64,000 nt of DNA from JAJRRH01 sp047638815. Its GTDB lineage: Bacteria; Bacteroidota; Bacteroidia; Flavobacteriales_D; JABDKJ01. Under the pieces are notes generated by a model. It ran no database searches and was not told the DNA's origin. It saw only the letters and a list, made by a program, of their open reading frames with translations. A program made the translations under genes and the position numbers. Every line of letters begins with the position of its first letter. Within the stretch, counting starts at the first letter, position 1. Of the stretch, positions 42,064 through 50,866 are shown piece by piece. The DNA lies in the NCBI GenBank assembly GCA_047638815.1, contig JBLIMR010000009.1:1-64000 (forward strand), in the 5' to 3' direction.

Positions 42064-42573
42064 CTACTTCGAAGCTGACTTTGTTAAAAAAGTGTCAAAT
42101 CTTTCAAAATGACAAGTATACCCATTGGGATTTCGCTCAAGATAATCTTGATGTTCAGGTTCTGCTTTCCAAAAAGGCGCATAAGCTTCTAGAGTGGTTA
42201 CGGCTTTGCCTTGCCATCTCTTTGAATCATCTACAATTTTGATAACTTCTTCTGCAATAGTTTTTTCTTCTTCATTTTGAAAGAATATGGCAGATCTATA
42301 ACTGGAGCCTCTGTCATTACCCTGTTGATCTAACGTTGTTGGGTTGTGAACTCTAAAGAAATAATCCAAAATTTCTTTAAAATTCGTTTCATTTGGATCA
42401 TATGTTATCTCTATTCCTTCCGCATGTCCAGGGTGATTTTGGTATGTTGGATTATCATTTCCTCCACCTTGATAACCAACTTCGGTATCTTTAATTCCTG
42501 GTCTTATTCTGAACAAATCTTCCATACCCCAGAAGCAACCTCCCGCGATGTATGCTTTTTTATAGTTTTCCAT
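42064..42573 (-). CDS. msrA: Peptide methionine sulfoxide reductase MsrA
   Basis: MsrA reduces methionine-S-sulfoxide in proteins. The 169-aa protein has the catalytic Cys13 in AGGCFWGMEDLF, EVGYQGGGNDNPTY, the GHAEGIEITYDP block and DRGSSYRSAIFF, all typical. It has no signal peptide, so it acts in the cytoplasm. Its 3' end has replaced most of the relic integrase gene. A cassette-like hairpin lies about 180 bp before its start. Confidence 0.96.
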   Translation of the reverse strand: MENYKKAYIAGGCFWGMEDLFRIRPGIKDTEVGYQGGGNDNPTYQNHPGHAEGIEITYDPNETNFKEILDYFFRVHNPTTLDQQGNDRGSSYRSAIFFQNEEEKTIAEEVIKIVDDSKRWQGKAVTTLEAYAPFWKAEPEHQDYLERNPNGYTCHFERFDTFLTKSASK

Positions 42574-42754
42574 ATTACTGTTGTTTTGTTTCTTGTTATA
42601 AAATAATTGCTCGTTGGATTTAATTTTAAAATTGCAAAATAGGCTATTGAACTTAATACTGTTAGTAGGATTAAAAATTAAATTATTGTTTTCCAGACTT
42701 CTTTTATTTCTGATGAGGATTGTGACATTTAGGAATTCTAGTTTGATATAAATT

Positions 42755-42800
42755 CAACAGTTTGGCTAAACTACTTTTATTGCAGTTTAAGTTTTGTTAG
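42755..42800. repeat. Cassette-type hairpin repeat, copy 4
   Basis: GGCTAAACT (42764-42772) pairs with AGTTTA (42784-42789) around a CTTTTATT-type loop, and short outer arms AACA (42756-42759) and TGTT (42795-42798) pair beyond unpaired spacers. The sequence is closest to copies 2 and 3 (14472-14497 and 15353-15382). It lies 15 to 60 bp after the stop of the lipoprotein gene at 42815, read on the minus strand, the usual place for an attC-like site. Confidence 0.6.
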
Positions 42801-42814
42801 AGTCATTGTGCTTT

Positions 42815-43348
42815 TTAAGTGCACCCTAATTTATGGGTTCTAATTATTTCGTTAATCTTTTCAATTTCATCTTGTAAGAAATAGCTACTTGAAGTATCCG
42901 AGACACTGTAGTTCAATTGATATAGAAAGTATCCACCTAATTTTTGGCAAATCAAACTGTACTGTACATTCATGTCCTGGTCAATGGCATATTTCAAGTG
43001 CTTGAACATGGCTTTATCTTTCTTTCTTATCAAGCCCTTCACACCAATTACTTTTAATCCAACATTAGGATAATCATACAATAACTTCTCAAAATCTTGT
43101 GATTTACCATTATTTAATATCCATTCCATAGTACTATTATCCTCAGATTCTAGAGCCGTAACTTTTGAAATTGATATTGGAATGAGCCCGGATTCATGGA
43201 GAGAAATTAAAGAATCTTTTATTTCAGGGGATATCATTTCAAATCCAAATTCCTGACTTGGTGCCATATAATCATCGGTATTCGAACCACCACCACATGA
43301 GCAAAGACAAATTATGCAAATTATGTAGGTTGAATGGAGAAGCTTCAT
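42815..43348 (-). CDS. Unknown lipoprotein (177 aa)
   Basis: The product has a lipoprotein signal (YIICIICLCSCGGG) and a mixed alpha-beta mature domain with MISPEIKDSLISLHESG and NGKSQDFEKLLYDYPNVGLK. No family is recognised. It begins 17 bp after GTCGTTAACCA on the minus strand (43365-43375), the same core that precedes the DUF6090 relic at 12985, and ends shortly before hairpin copy 4. It therefore looks like one complete gene cassette. Confidence 0.7.
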   Translation of the reverse strand: MKLLHSTYIICIICLCSCGGGSNTDDYMAPSQEFGFEMISPEIKDSLISLHESGLIPISISKVTALESEDNSTMEWILNNGKSQDFEKLLYDYPNVGLKVIGVKGLIRKKDKAMFKHLKYAIDQDMNVQYSLICQKLGGYFLYQLNYSVSDTSSSYFLQDEIEKINEIIRTHKLGCT

Positions 43349-43364
43349 TTTTTATTTTTCAAAT

Positions 43365-43382
43365 GGTTAACGACTGGCTAGG
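43365..43382. repeat. Core-like sequence shared with 12983-13001
   Basis: GGTTAACGACTGGCTAGG here and GGTTAACGACCCGGCTAAG at 12983 share GGTTAACGAC and GGCTA. Both lie directly upstream (minus direction) of a cassette-like gene. The alignment supports a recombination-site core of the type GTTAAC. Copies are few, so chance similarity cannot be fully excluded. Confidence 0.5.
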
Positions 43383-43395
43383 TTCGGTTGCTGTA

Positions 43396-43802
43396 TCATA
43401 CTAAGCTGCTATGAAATTTAAGTCTGTAAAGTAACGTTTTCTTTAATTCCTTCACCAAATTAGTTCTTACTTTCCCTATTTTAAGAAGTTTTGACCATGA
43501 AATTAAAATTGCGCCATAACCTCCCCAAAGCTCTTTTTCTTCTTTCGTCAAAACCAGTAATTGAGTATGGCCAGCTAGCAATTGATGAACGTCTTTATCA
43601 CTATAATTTGAGTTTTTGTGGCCCTTGAAATAATTTTGTTGATTAATCTTATCTCCACTGTGTTGTTCACATTTTTGGACATATTACAATTGAGAAAAAT
43701 TATTTTAGGGGTCGAAGATTCAGGCAGAGTTTCTGAGATATTCTTCTTTTGAACGTTACAACCGTTAAATAATATCAGTAAAATGATGTAAACGTATTTC
43801 AT
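43396..43802 (-). pseudogene. Probable frameshifted lipoprotein gene
   Basis: One frame starts at 43802 with a lipoprotein signal (MKYVYIILLILFNGCNVQKK) and stops at 43575. An overlapping frame continues through HKNSNYSDKDVHQLLAGHTQ and LTKEEKELWGGYGAILISW to 43396. Together they look like one protein of about 130 residues broken by an indel between 43640 and 43690. No family is recognised. Two separate genes are possible, but the second frame has no good start of its own. Confidence 0.45.
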
Positions 43803-44076
43803 TGATTTCAGATTTAATACAATAAGATATATTGGAAATGTAACACTTTAAGTTGATTAATTAGGCAATATCGATAGAAGGATGTGTGAAATTAGTACTT
43901 GATACACATTTAATTGATCATTCAGAGATTCGTCAAATTGCACCCTGAATAAAAATATTCTGTATGCTGGGTTTAAGTCAATCTGGAAATTTATTTGGTC
44001 AATTAGATTTTCAACCGCGATCAAATAAATGTCTGGGCGATCATTTTCTTCTTTAGACCTAAATTTTAGGCACAAA

Positions 44077-44106
44077 AAAAAGCCCATCAATAAAGATGGG
44101 CTTTTT
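44077..44106. terminator. Rho-independent terminator after the cold-shock gene
   Basis: A perfect 12-bp stem, AAAAAGCCCATC (44077-44088) with GATGGGCTTTTT (44095-44106), loop AATAAA, with A and T runs on both sides so it can work in both directions. It lies about 26 bp after the cold-shock gene stop on the minus strand. Confidence 0.88.
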
Positions 44107-44131
44107 ATTACAATTTTGTTGAATTAGTTTA

Positions 44132-44323
44132 TTAAGCTAATTTCACGTTTTTTGCATTAGTTCCTTTAGGACCTTCTTCAGTTTCAAAGCTAACTTTGTC
44201 ACCTTCTTTGATTTCATCTATTAGACCATTTACATGGACGAATACGTCCTTGTCACCTGATTCTGGAGTAATGAAACCAAATCCTTTAGCATCATTGAAA
44301 AATTTTACTGTACCGTTATTCAT
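44132..44323 (-). CDS. Cold-shock domain protein (CspA family)
   Basis: The 63-aa protein is a single cold-shock domain with both RNA-binding motifs: KGFGFI (RNP1) and VFVHV (RNP2), plus the NNGTVKFFND start and NAKNVKLA end. It binds single-stranded RNA/DNA and acts as an RNA chaperone. A short promoter-like sequence lies about 26 bp before the ATG. Confidence 0.96.
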   Translation of the reverse strand: MNNGTVKFFNDAKGFGFITPESGDKDVFVHVNGLIDEIKEGDKVSFETEEGPKGTNAKNVKLA

Positions 44324-44348
44324 ATTAAAATATATTTTATTTAAGCCG

Positions 44349-44356
44349 CGAAGATA
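44349..44356 (-). promoter_or_regulatory. Possible -7 element for the cold-shock gene
   Basis: On the minus strand TATCTTCG matches TAnnTTTG at all but one position, 26 bp before the ATG of the cold-shock gene. A single-site match of this kind is only suggestive. Confidence 0.4.
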
Positions 44357-44581
44357 GTCTTTTATATTGATAGTGTGTAATTTATCTAATGTTTCTATCG
44401 AAAATAATTGCGGATAACTCCTGAATGGAGAGTATTTGCCCTATTGTAGCTGGTTTGAGGTGTTATGTGATGTTGTAAATCTCTTGCTAAACATTGGTGA
44501 ATCAGCCTAAAAGAACTTGATTTCGTGCGTGATTCATCATAAAAGAGCCATTAATAGCATGATTTAGATAGAGATCTTACT

Positions 44582-45274
44582 TTACTCATAAAAAACTGTG
44601 ACTTCGTCTAATGCCTTTCTTTTTATATCGGGCACGTAGGTTGGGAATTTTGGATATCCCACTGGAAGTAACAGAAACGCTCTTTCATTACTTGGTCTGT
44701 TCAGGACTTTCGCCAGGAAATTCATTGGACTTGGGGTGTGGGTTAAAGTAACTAAGCCAGCATCGTGAATAGCAGCGATCAGCATTCCACATGCAATGCC
44801 AACAGATTCATTGACATAGTAGTTATTATGCTTCTCCCCATCATCTCCTAATTCATAAACTTTTTTAAATGCAATAATCAACCAAGGAGCATTTTCCAAA
44901 AAGGGTTTATTCATATCCGTAGCTAATGGTTCCAAATCCTTTTTCCAACGTTCACTCATTCTACTATCGTAGCTTTTTTTTTCTTCAATTTCAGCGGCAA
45001 TACGAATCTTTGATTTTAACAATGGGTTGGATACAGCACAAAACGTCCAAGGTTGTTTGTGGGCTCCTGAGGGAGCGGTGGAGGCACTCTTAATTAAGTT
45101 TTCGATCACGTCTTTTGGTATAGGGTCGTCAGAAAAATCTCGAACTGATCTTCGCGTGTCCAACCAACTATGGAAAGATTTACTTTTTTGGATTACTTGA
45201 TTCTCCGGTAGTATTTCAGACTCAAAAGAATTGTGTTTGTGTCCGTTGATCAATATATGCTTTGGTGACTCCAT
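44582..45274 (-). CDS. Nitroreductase-family flavoprotein
   Basis: The 230-aa protein has the nitroreductase fold with the FMN-binding start RRSVRDFSDDPIP at about residue 37, SASTAPSGAHKQPW, the central helix ESVGIACGMLIAAIHDAGLVTL and LLPVGYPK. An N-terminal extension of about 35 residues precedes the fold. It resembles the iodotyrosine-deiodinase-like and BluB-like branch more than classical NfsB. The substrate is unknown. Confidence 0.88.
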   Translation of the reverse strand: MESPKHILINGHKHNSFESEILPENQVIQKSKSFHSWLDTRRSVRDFSDDPIPKDVIENLIKSASTAPSGAHKQPWTFCAVSNPLLKSKIRIAAEIEEKKSYDSRMSERWKKDLEPLATDMNKPFLENAPWLIIAFKKVYELGDDGEKHNNYYVNESVGIACGMLIAAIHDAGLVTLTHTPSPMNFLAKVLNRPSNERAFLLLPVGYPKFPTYVPDIKRKALDEVTVFYE

Positions 45275-45371
45275 AAATTAGTTTAAATCTAAATAAATAT
45301 TGCATTCATACCAGAACAAATAGTTTGAATAAACGCTCTATTTATTTGTGTTTATTTCTTTTAGGCAACAG

Positions 45372-46037
45372 TTATAATTTTATTGCTTTTTTGACAATCA
45401 GCTGTCCGTTACGTAATGCTATGTGTATCGTATATAAACCAGATGCAATAGCACTCAACTCAACGCCTTCGTCCGTAATATTAATATTTTGTTTTACACC
45501 AGCAAGATTAAATAATTGAATATCTAAAATGTCGTCATTCCCATCGAGGAATTGAACAATCAAAAGGTCATTTACAGGATTGGGGAAAATTTCAATCTTA
45601 TTTTCTAAAGAAGAATCATCTATTCCGGTTGGTTCATTAATAGTGATGCTAAATGGGATTTGGCAGTTGTTAAAACTATTATTGAAATTATCGACAACAA
45701 GATTACCTGCTAATTCAAAATTTAAAGGAAAGTTGAAGTCCTGAAAAACATAATGGACAAAATGGGAGGAGGGACCAAATATTGAGGTGAACTCCATTGT
45801 TTCATCAAGGAACATTATACTATCTATTGACGGACAGACATGCAAATTAGGCGCATAGATAAAATCATGATCAACGGATACCTGCATGGCTAACCATTCA
45901 TCATCACCAAAAGATGTTAGGAAAATAGAATCAATAAATACTGAGTCACAAACCATGTATGTTGAATCACAAATCGATTGCGACCTAAACTCATTTAACA
46001 TAATTAATTAAAGAAGGAGAAGTAATATTTTCTTCAT
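45372..46037 (-). pseudogene. T9SS-sorted protein gene with a stop codon in its signal peptide
   Basis: An intact frame runs from an ATG at 46001 to 45372 (209 aa) and ends in a T9SS sorting domain (IEIFPNPVNDLLIVQF), but it has no signal peptide. Upstream in the same frame lies MKKILLLLL, a TAA at 46008-46010, then LI and the ATG at 46001. One base change (TAA to TTA) would restore a complete signal peptide. The gene is therefore probably inactive for export, or the stop is a recent mutation or base-call error. Confidence 0.65.
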
Positions 46038-46050
46038 GGTTCGAAGTTTA

Positions 46051-49000
46051 TCATCTCAAGACCAACTTTTGTTTAACTGTCGAACCATTAGAATTTATGA
46101 TCAATGTATAGACAGATTTTGATAGATGAGACAAGTCAATTGTGGTCGTATAATGCCCATTTACTTTTCCTATGTTTTTATATGAAACCAACTCACCAAT
46201 TGAATTGTACACGGACAAGGTCATATCTTTGGAACCATCAGCTAAATAATTTAGATTGAAAATACCTGATGAAGGATTTGGGGAAACTGTCAAATAACGG
46301 TCAGCATCCAATTCTTCTGTGCCAACAGCAGTTATAAAATTGGCCGTAAAAATATCATCTTGAAACAAGTTCAAATCCAATGTCTGTTGTGTTGAGACAT
46401 CTCCTAGAATGACATTCTGACTCCAAGAGTCGAAGACATAACCTTCATTTGCAATCGCTTGCAATCGAACCATGCAGCCGTCAAAATAAACACCTGTCCA
46501 TGGATAGTTCGGAGGAGTGATGGTACTAATCTTTATTTTTCCCGCACCTGGAGGATTGACGTCCAATGTGATGTCCACCTGACCGCCCAAGTTTAGATTA
46601 CTGTTTACATGTGAGCGCGCATGAGGTAGTCTATCTTCAACAAATTCACTTTTAGTATTTGTCCAAAACTCCCATTCAAACACAGAGTTAGGGACTCCCC
46701 ATCTTGATATATGGTTGGGCATTGCCCCAGCCATATCATCAACAATGTCATCGATGTGTGCCTGCACGCTGTCAACTTGAAAAATAGTATTCATCAAATC
46801 TGCGTAACGGCTTGAGAACTCGCATTTTATTTTTTCATTATCTAAAAATTTGTCGAGTATTTCCGAATGAAAACTTGGTACTGATGGGTTTCTGGCTTGG
46901 GCCAAATAGTTTTCGTTTACCGAAGAGCCAAAAGAACTCATGCCTCCATCCGTATCATATAATACATATCGCCATTTTCCATTATCTGTTTGCGGGTGCC
47001 ACATTTTTATATTATTAAGACCCCAAGCGATGCCCATCCAATCTGTATTTTGAATGAAGGTCTCTACTATGAAATAATCCATGTAATTTTTCAAATCAAA
47101 TCGACTGTCGGCTAATCCATAAAATTCGTCACTAGTAGCGGGCTCGGCTATTATCGCAAGGTAACTTTCAATAATGTGCTCATCCGTACCAGCCAGCACA
47201 CCGTTTGGGTTGAGAAGATCAACTTCATTGGAAGGGAAACCATGGTTGCTCTCGACATAGTGTTCGTCTATTTTCTCTCGAATGCCATATACACCCCAAT
47301 ACACACCATTTAAATATACGATACAGGATTGAAAGGCCATATTATCTATATGGGTCTGGTTTACCATTCTTGAGATTAGCCCATCCTGGATTTTATCAGA
47401 GTCTAAATGCTGTCCACCATTCCTCAGATTTAGATTATTGAAATCTGTTATTTCAGGCTTCTGAGAAAATAAAGGAACTTCTAATCTACCAGTGTAGCTT
47501 GATTTGAAATCCAAGCGAAAAGATTTTTGAGGTTCTGCCCTAGACCAGCCTCCATGAATTTCTAAATCGAGATGTTCCTCTGCAAGTTTCACTTTATCAC
47601 CATTGAAATATTCTATCCTAGCATACTTAGACCAAGGCTCCCAAAAGTTACTGCCATAGAATGGATAATTGTTGTCGGGATTTGGCCCCGATACATAAAT
47701 GCCTTCATTAAAACCCCATAGATTTATGGAATCAGTTTTTATACTAAAGACAGGTAGATCATGATTGTCCTGTCCGAAAATATATGTTCGATCCACTATT
47801 GCACTCGGCAGTAAATTATCGTTTGAAAATGCTCTTGCTGAGATGATGCTTGTCTCATCTAAATTAATCAGGTTGGAATAAATTTGATCATTCTCGTCAG
47901 GAATATTTCCATTGGTCGTAAAGTGGACAGTACTATTGTTTCCAACCAAACTGGTTGACTGTGATCCATCATACCATCCAGACTCCAAGGAGAATTCTGG
48001 GGCCGCTGTTACTCCCTCGAAGCACCAGCTTGAACCATTCGTTGCATCTGGTGAAGGGATGTCAAAAAAGCACCATGGTCCTGTACCATCTGGTGATCGA
48101 CCTCTTGTAATTCCAAGTCCAATGTCATCCGTTATTGGATCCAAATCTATGGTCGTAGCAGCATCACTAATGATAACATATTCACCAACGTCCAGTTTGA
48201 AGTTGGTATGGTAATATTGGTTTGATTGTTCCGAGTTGAACCAAGCTGGTATTGGGAAATTATTCACTGTGGAGGAAATAATTCCTGTCGAAAGATAAAA
48301 AATACCTGTCATATCAGAGGAGAAGGCATTGGCATTATGCAGCTGAATGGAAAGTACATTTGTACCTTCATTGACAACAGCGATAAAATCATCTTGATCA
48401 AATTGAATGGGCTGGGGGATCATGCCCTGATAAAATCCAGCCTCATGATCTGTCTCCGTATATTGATCATATGCAGGTGGATTACCCAATAAATTTTCAG
48501 ATCTCGAAATCTCTATGCCGTTCATATAGGCCACATATCCATCATCATAGTCCGCATGTAAAACGATCGAATTAATATCATTTATGTCATTGATCATAAA
48601 CTCTTGCCTGAGATATATTGATGAAACGGGATTAATGATTGTGTTATCATCTGCATCTCCATAACCGAAACCGCCAAAGCCCGTCATCCAGCCGGTATCA
48701 TCAAAATTAAGCACATTCCAATCTGCTGGAGGCTCTGAATCTCCTAGAAAGTACTGCCAATTATTTTCCGCTAAGACAACAGATTCCCAATGATCAACAG
48801 TATTTGTTATGTTTTTATTGGAGGCACAGATTAATAAGATTTCATTGGGTAGCATTATTCGCTCTGGGAAGTTCCATTGATACACATTGTTAATGTCGTC
48901 AGATAAATAGTAGTCAGATAACTGAATATCAGATGCTCCAGTGTTTATGATCTCTATCCAGTCAGTTTCATCTCCGTCATCTATCACCCCTTTATGGGCA

Positions 49001-49077
49001 GAATATTCGTTGATTTTTAATTGACATAATGCTATCTGTGTAGTTAGCATCATTAAAATAATTCCTAATAACTTCAT
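46051..49077 (-). CDS. Large CotH-kinase-family surface protein with lamin-tail and T9SS domains
   Basis: This 1008-aa secreted protein has, in order, a signal peptide, a lamin-tail domain (LKINEYSAHKGVIDDGD, then DWIEIINTGASDIQLSDYYL), a galactose-binding-like segment (YLGDSEPPADW region), a chitobiase/beta-hexosaminidase-type C-terminal repeat (VHFTTNGNIPDENDQIY), a CotH domain (HGGWSRAEPQKSFRLDFKSS and WGVYGIREKIDEHYVESNHG), an InlB-type repeat near residues 855-930 and a T9SS sorting domain (LTVSPNPSSGIFNL). Function of bacterial secreted CotH proteins is not settled. Confidence 0.88.
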   Translation of the reverse strand: MKLLGIILMMLTTQIALCQLKINEYSAHKGVIDDGDETDWIEIINTGASDIQLSDYYLSDDINNVYQWNFPERIMLPNEILLICASNKNITNTVDHWESVVLAENNWQYFLGDSEPPADWNVLNFDDTGWMTGFGGFGYGDADDNTIINPVSSIYLRQEFMINDINDINSIVLHADYDDGYVAYMNGIEISRSENLLGNPPAYDQYTETDHEAGFYQGMIPQPIQFDQDDFIAVVNEGTNVLSIQLHNANAFSSDMTGIFYLSTGIISSTVNNFPIPAWFNSEQSNQYYHTNFKLDVGEYVIISDAATTIDLDPITDDIGLGITRGRSPDGTGPWCFFDIPSPDATNGSSWCFEGVTAAPEFSLESGWYDGSQSTSLVGNNSTVHFTTNGNIPDENDQIYSNLINLDETSIISARAFSNDNLLPSAIVDRTYIFGQDNHDLPVFSIKTDSINLWGFNEGIYVSGPNPDNNYPFYGSNFWEPWSKYARIEYFNGDKVKLAEEHLDLEIHGGWSRAEPQKSFRLDFKSSYTGRLEVPLFSQKPEITDFNNLNLRNGGQHLDSDKIQDGLISRMVNQTHIDNMAFQSCIVYLNGVYWGVYGIREKIDEHYVESNHGFPSNEVDLLNPNGVLAGTDEHIIESYLAIIAEPATSDEFYGLADSRFDLKNYMDYFIVETFIQNTDWMGIAWGLNNIKMWHPQTDNGKWRYVLYDTDGGMSSFGSSVNENYLAQARNPSVPSFHSEILDKFLDNEKIKCEFSSRYADLMNTIFQVDSVQAHIDDIVDDMAGAMPNHISRWGVPNSVFEWEFWTNTKSEFVEDRLPHARSHVNSNLNLGGQVDITLDVNPPGAGKIKISTITPPNYPWTGVYFDGCMVRLQAIANEGYVFDSWSQNVILGDVSTQQTLDLNLFQDDIFTANFITAVGTEELDADRYLTVSPNPSSGIFNLNYLADGSKDMTLSVYNSIGELVSYKNIGKVNGHYTTTIDLSHLSKSVYTLIINSNGSTVKQKLVLR

Positions 49078-49275
49078 TTTTATGGCTGAACCTTAAAGGT
49101 ATAGAATTATTTATTTTAATTTGAATTGTTTTGTTGTGATTAATGAACAGGATGGCTTTTATTTTTTAGAGGCTTATGATTGTGGTTAATTACTTCGTAA
49201 AATGCTGATATAGTGTGGGTTGAAGCAATCTTCATGCCGAGATTTTCTTTTTATTTTATCCAATAATTTTCGCCT

Positions 49276-49515
49276 CTATTCTTCATGTAAAATCATATTT
49301 TGATGTACAGTAGATACGAATAATATGTAATCATAGATATCACCGTTGATTTTACAGTTTCTCTCTATTTCATAAAAGGTAGTAGGGAAGAACCAGCTGC
49401 TTTCTTTTGGAACTTCACTCTTAGAGATGATTTTGTTTTTGTAATAGTACAAGATGTTTTTCCTTTTGAGTCAATTGCTTCAATATCAATTTGGATAGCA
49501 AAACCTGTGTATTAG
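49276..49515 (-). pseudogene. Possible decayed gene fragment
   Basis: Two overlapping minus-strand frames read like one broken protein: GFAIQIDIEAIDSKGK, then, shifted, ILYYYKNKIISKSEVPKESS and WFFPTTFYEIERNCKINGD, ending YILFVSTVHQNMI before a stop at 49276. There is no start codon and no recognised family. The rest of the gap 49078-49552 shows nothing. Confidence 0.35.
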
Positions 49516-49552
49516 CATTTGTTAATTTTCTTCGCCAAAAAACGAGCTCAAA

Positions 49553-50866
49553 TTAGTGCCCAAAACTTTCCAGATACTCTAAATACCTGGTCTTATCCAA
49601 CTCTAATGCAATCCAAGTATCCACGACTAGATAGCCAGCACTATTATCTATGGTATTTTGAACACTTGCTCTGTATCTTTGGTAGTCATTGTAATGAGTC
49701 TCTGACAAATCATTAATTTTATTTTGAAAGAAGGTTATAGGATTAAACCAATAGGTATTTCTTACCATCTGGTTTCTTATGTTGTTTTCTTCTTCAATTT
49801 GCTGACCTTGATTTTTTAATTCTTCATTAAATAAAGCGTTCACAGAAAAATATTTGATGTCATCCGTCAAAAAAGCGTCTCTGTTGTTTTCTGGGAATTT
49901 CAAGTCTGGAAATAATTTCACTATCTTTTGACCAATATTCTCATTAGTATCTTCATAGATTTCATCCAGGCCATCTCTCTTAAAATCTAGAAATTCTGTC
50001 AATAGGTTTGTTGGCTTTTTAATACTAACCCATTGTAACACAGTGGCTGGGATTATAAATGCAAAAAGAAGCCAAACGCCTACCATTTGCAAGGTGTTAG
50101 AAACCGTGCTTTTACCATATTTCAAGATTAATAAATAGACAAGAAACCACATCAGTAGATAAGCAATCAAATAAAGAAAAATACTTGAAAAAACTTCAGT
50201 TTCGTTAAATACATTGGTCAGCATTGCACCATAGATCATAAGGCCCAATAAAACAGTGATCATCATAAATGCATAAAAACTGGTTCGCATCAATAGCCAC
50301 CAGTCTTTAGCACCAGTCTGGACATAAATGAGTGATAAAAAGCCTTCTTCCTCCTCGGTGGATTTGATATTGTACATTAATACCAAGAGCAGCAGTGGCA
50401 AGAGAAATAGTATTACAAATGAAAAATCTAATGTCCCCGACTGAATACGTTCAGGATTAGCGATTTCTTCTGACAGATCCGCGTCATACGGATTACTCCA
50501 AAATTCTACTTTTTTGTAAAAACCAAATTGTTCTGTTTGTCCAATCGAATAAACGATGGCTGGTGACGGTCTTTTAAAACTGTAGGTTGGTGTACTAATG
50601 ATCGCACCATATGCCGTAGTAATATCTATCCAAGGCGTCTCTGACGATCCAGTTTCTCCTTTATCATAATGAGCTAAGGTCCTTTGAATTTCTTCATCCG
50701 CTTGTTTAGCTAATTTTTCTATTTCGCTTGTTTGCTTATCATATAAACTTGCACCATTATGCAAACCGTATACACCGGCCAATATAAAAAGCAAAAGCGC
50801 AACAACCTTGAAGGGGCTTCTTAAGAAATGTTTGCCTTCATACAGAAATAGCGTTACGTTTTTCAT
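49553..50866 (-). CDS. ABC transporter permease, DUF3526 type (second subunit)
   Basis: The 437-aa protein has six or so transmembrane segments with a large extracytoplasmic loop between the first and second, and a second loop near the C-terminus. It is the ABC-2-like DUF3526 layout, with the PSPAIVYSIGQTEQFGFYKK block. It overlaps the preceding permease gene by 4 bp, so the pair with the ATPase at 52282 forms one transporter. Substrate unknown. Confidence 0.85.
   Translation of the reverse strand: MKNVTLFLYEGKHFLRSPFKVVALLLFILAGVYGLHNGASLYDKQTSEIEKLAKQADEEIQRTLAHYDKGETGSSETPWIDITTAYGAIISTPTYSFKRPSPAIVYSIGQTEQFGFYKKVEFWSNPYDADLSEEIANPERIQSGTLDFSFVILFLLPLLLLVLMYNIKSTEEEEGFLSLIYVQTGAKDWWLLMRTSFYAFMMITVLLGLMIYGAMLTNVFNETEVFSSIFLYLIAYLLMWFLVYLLILKYGKSTVSNTLQMVGVWLLFAFIIPATVLQWVSIKKPTNLLTEFLDFKRDGLDEIYEDTNENIGQKIVKLFPDLKFPENNRDAFLTDDIKYFSVNALFNEELKNQGQQIEEENNIRNQMVRNTYWFNPITFFQNKINDLSETHYNDYQRYRASVQNTIDNSAGYLVVDTWIALELDKTRYLEYLESFGH

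Noticed and set aside
41961..42242. Open plus-strand frame of 93 codons
   Set aside because: Only the first 30 or so codons are meaningful (integrase relic); the rest runs antisense through msrA.
43857..44090. Minus-strand frame of 77 codons
   Set aside because: Its start lies inside the terminator hairpin of the cold-shock gene and no protein family or signal is recognisable.
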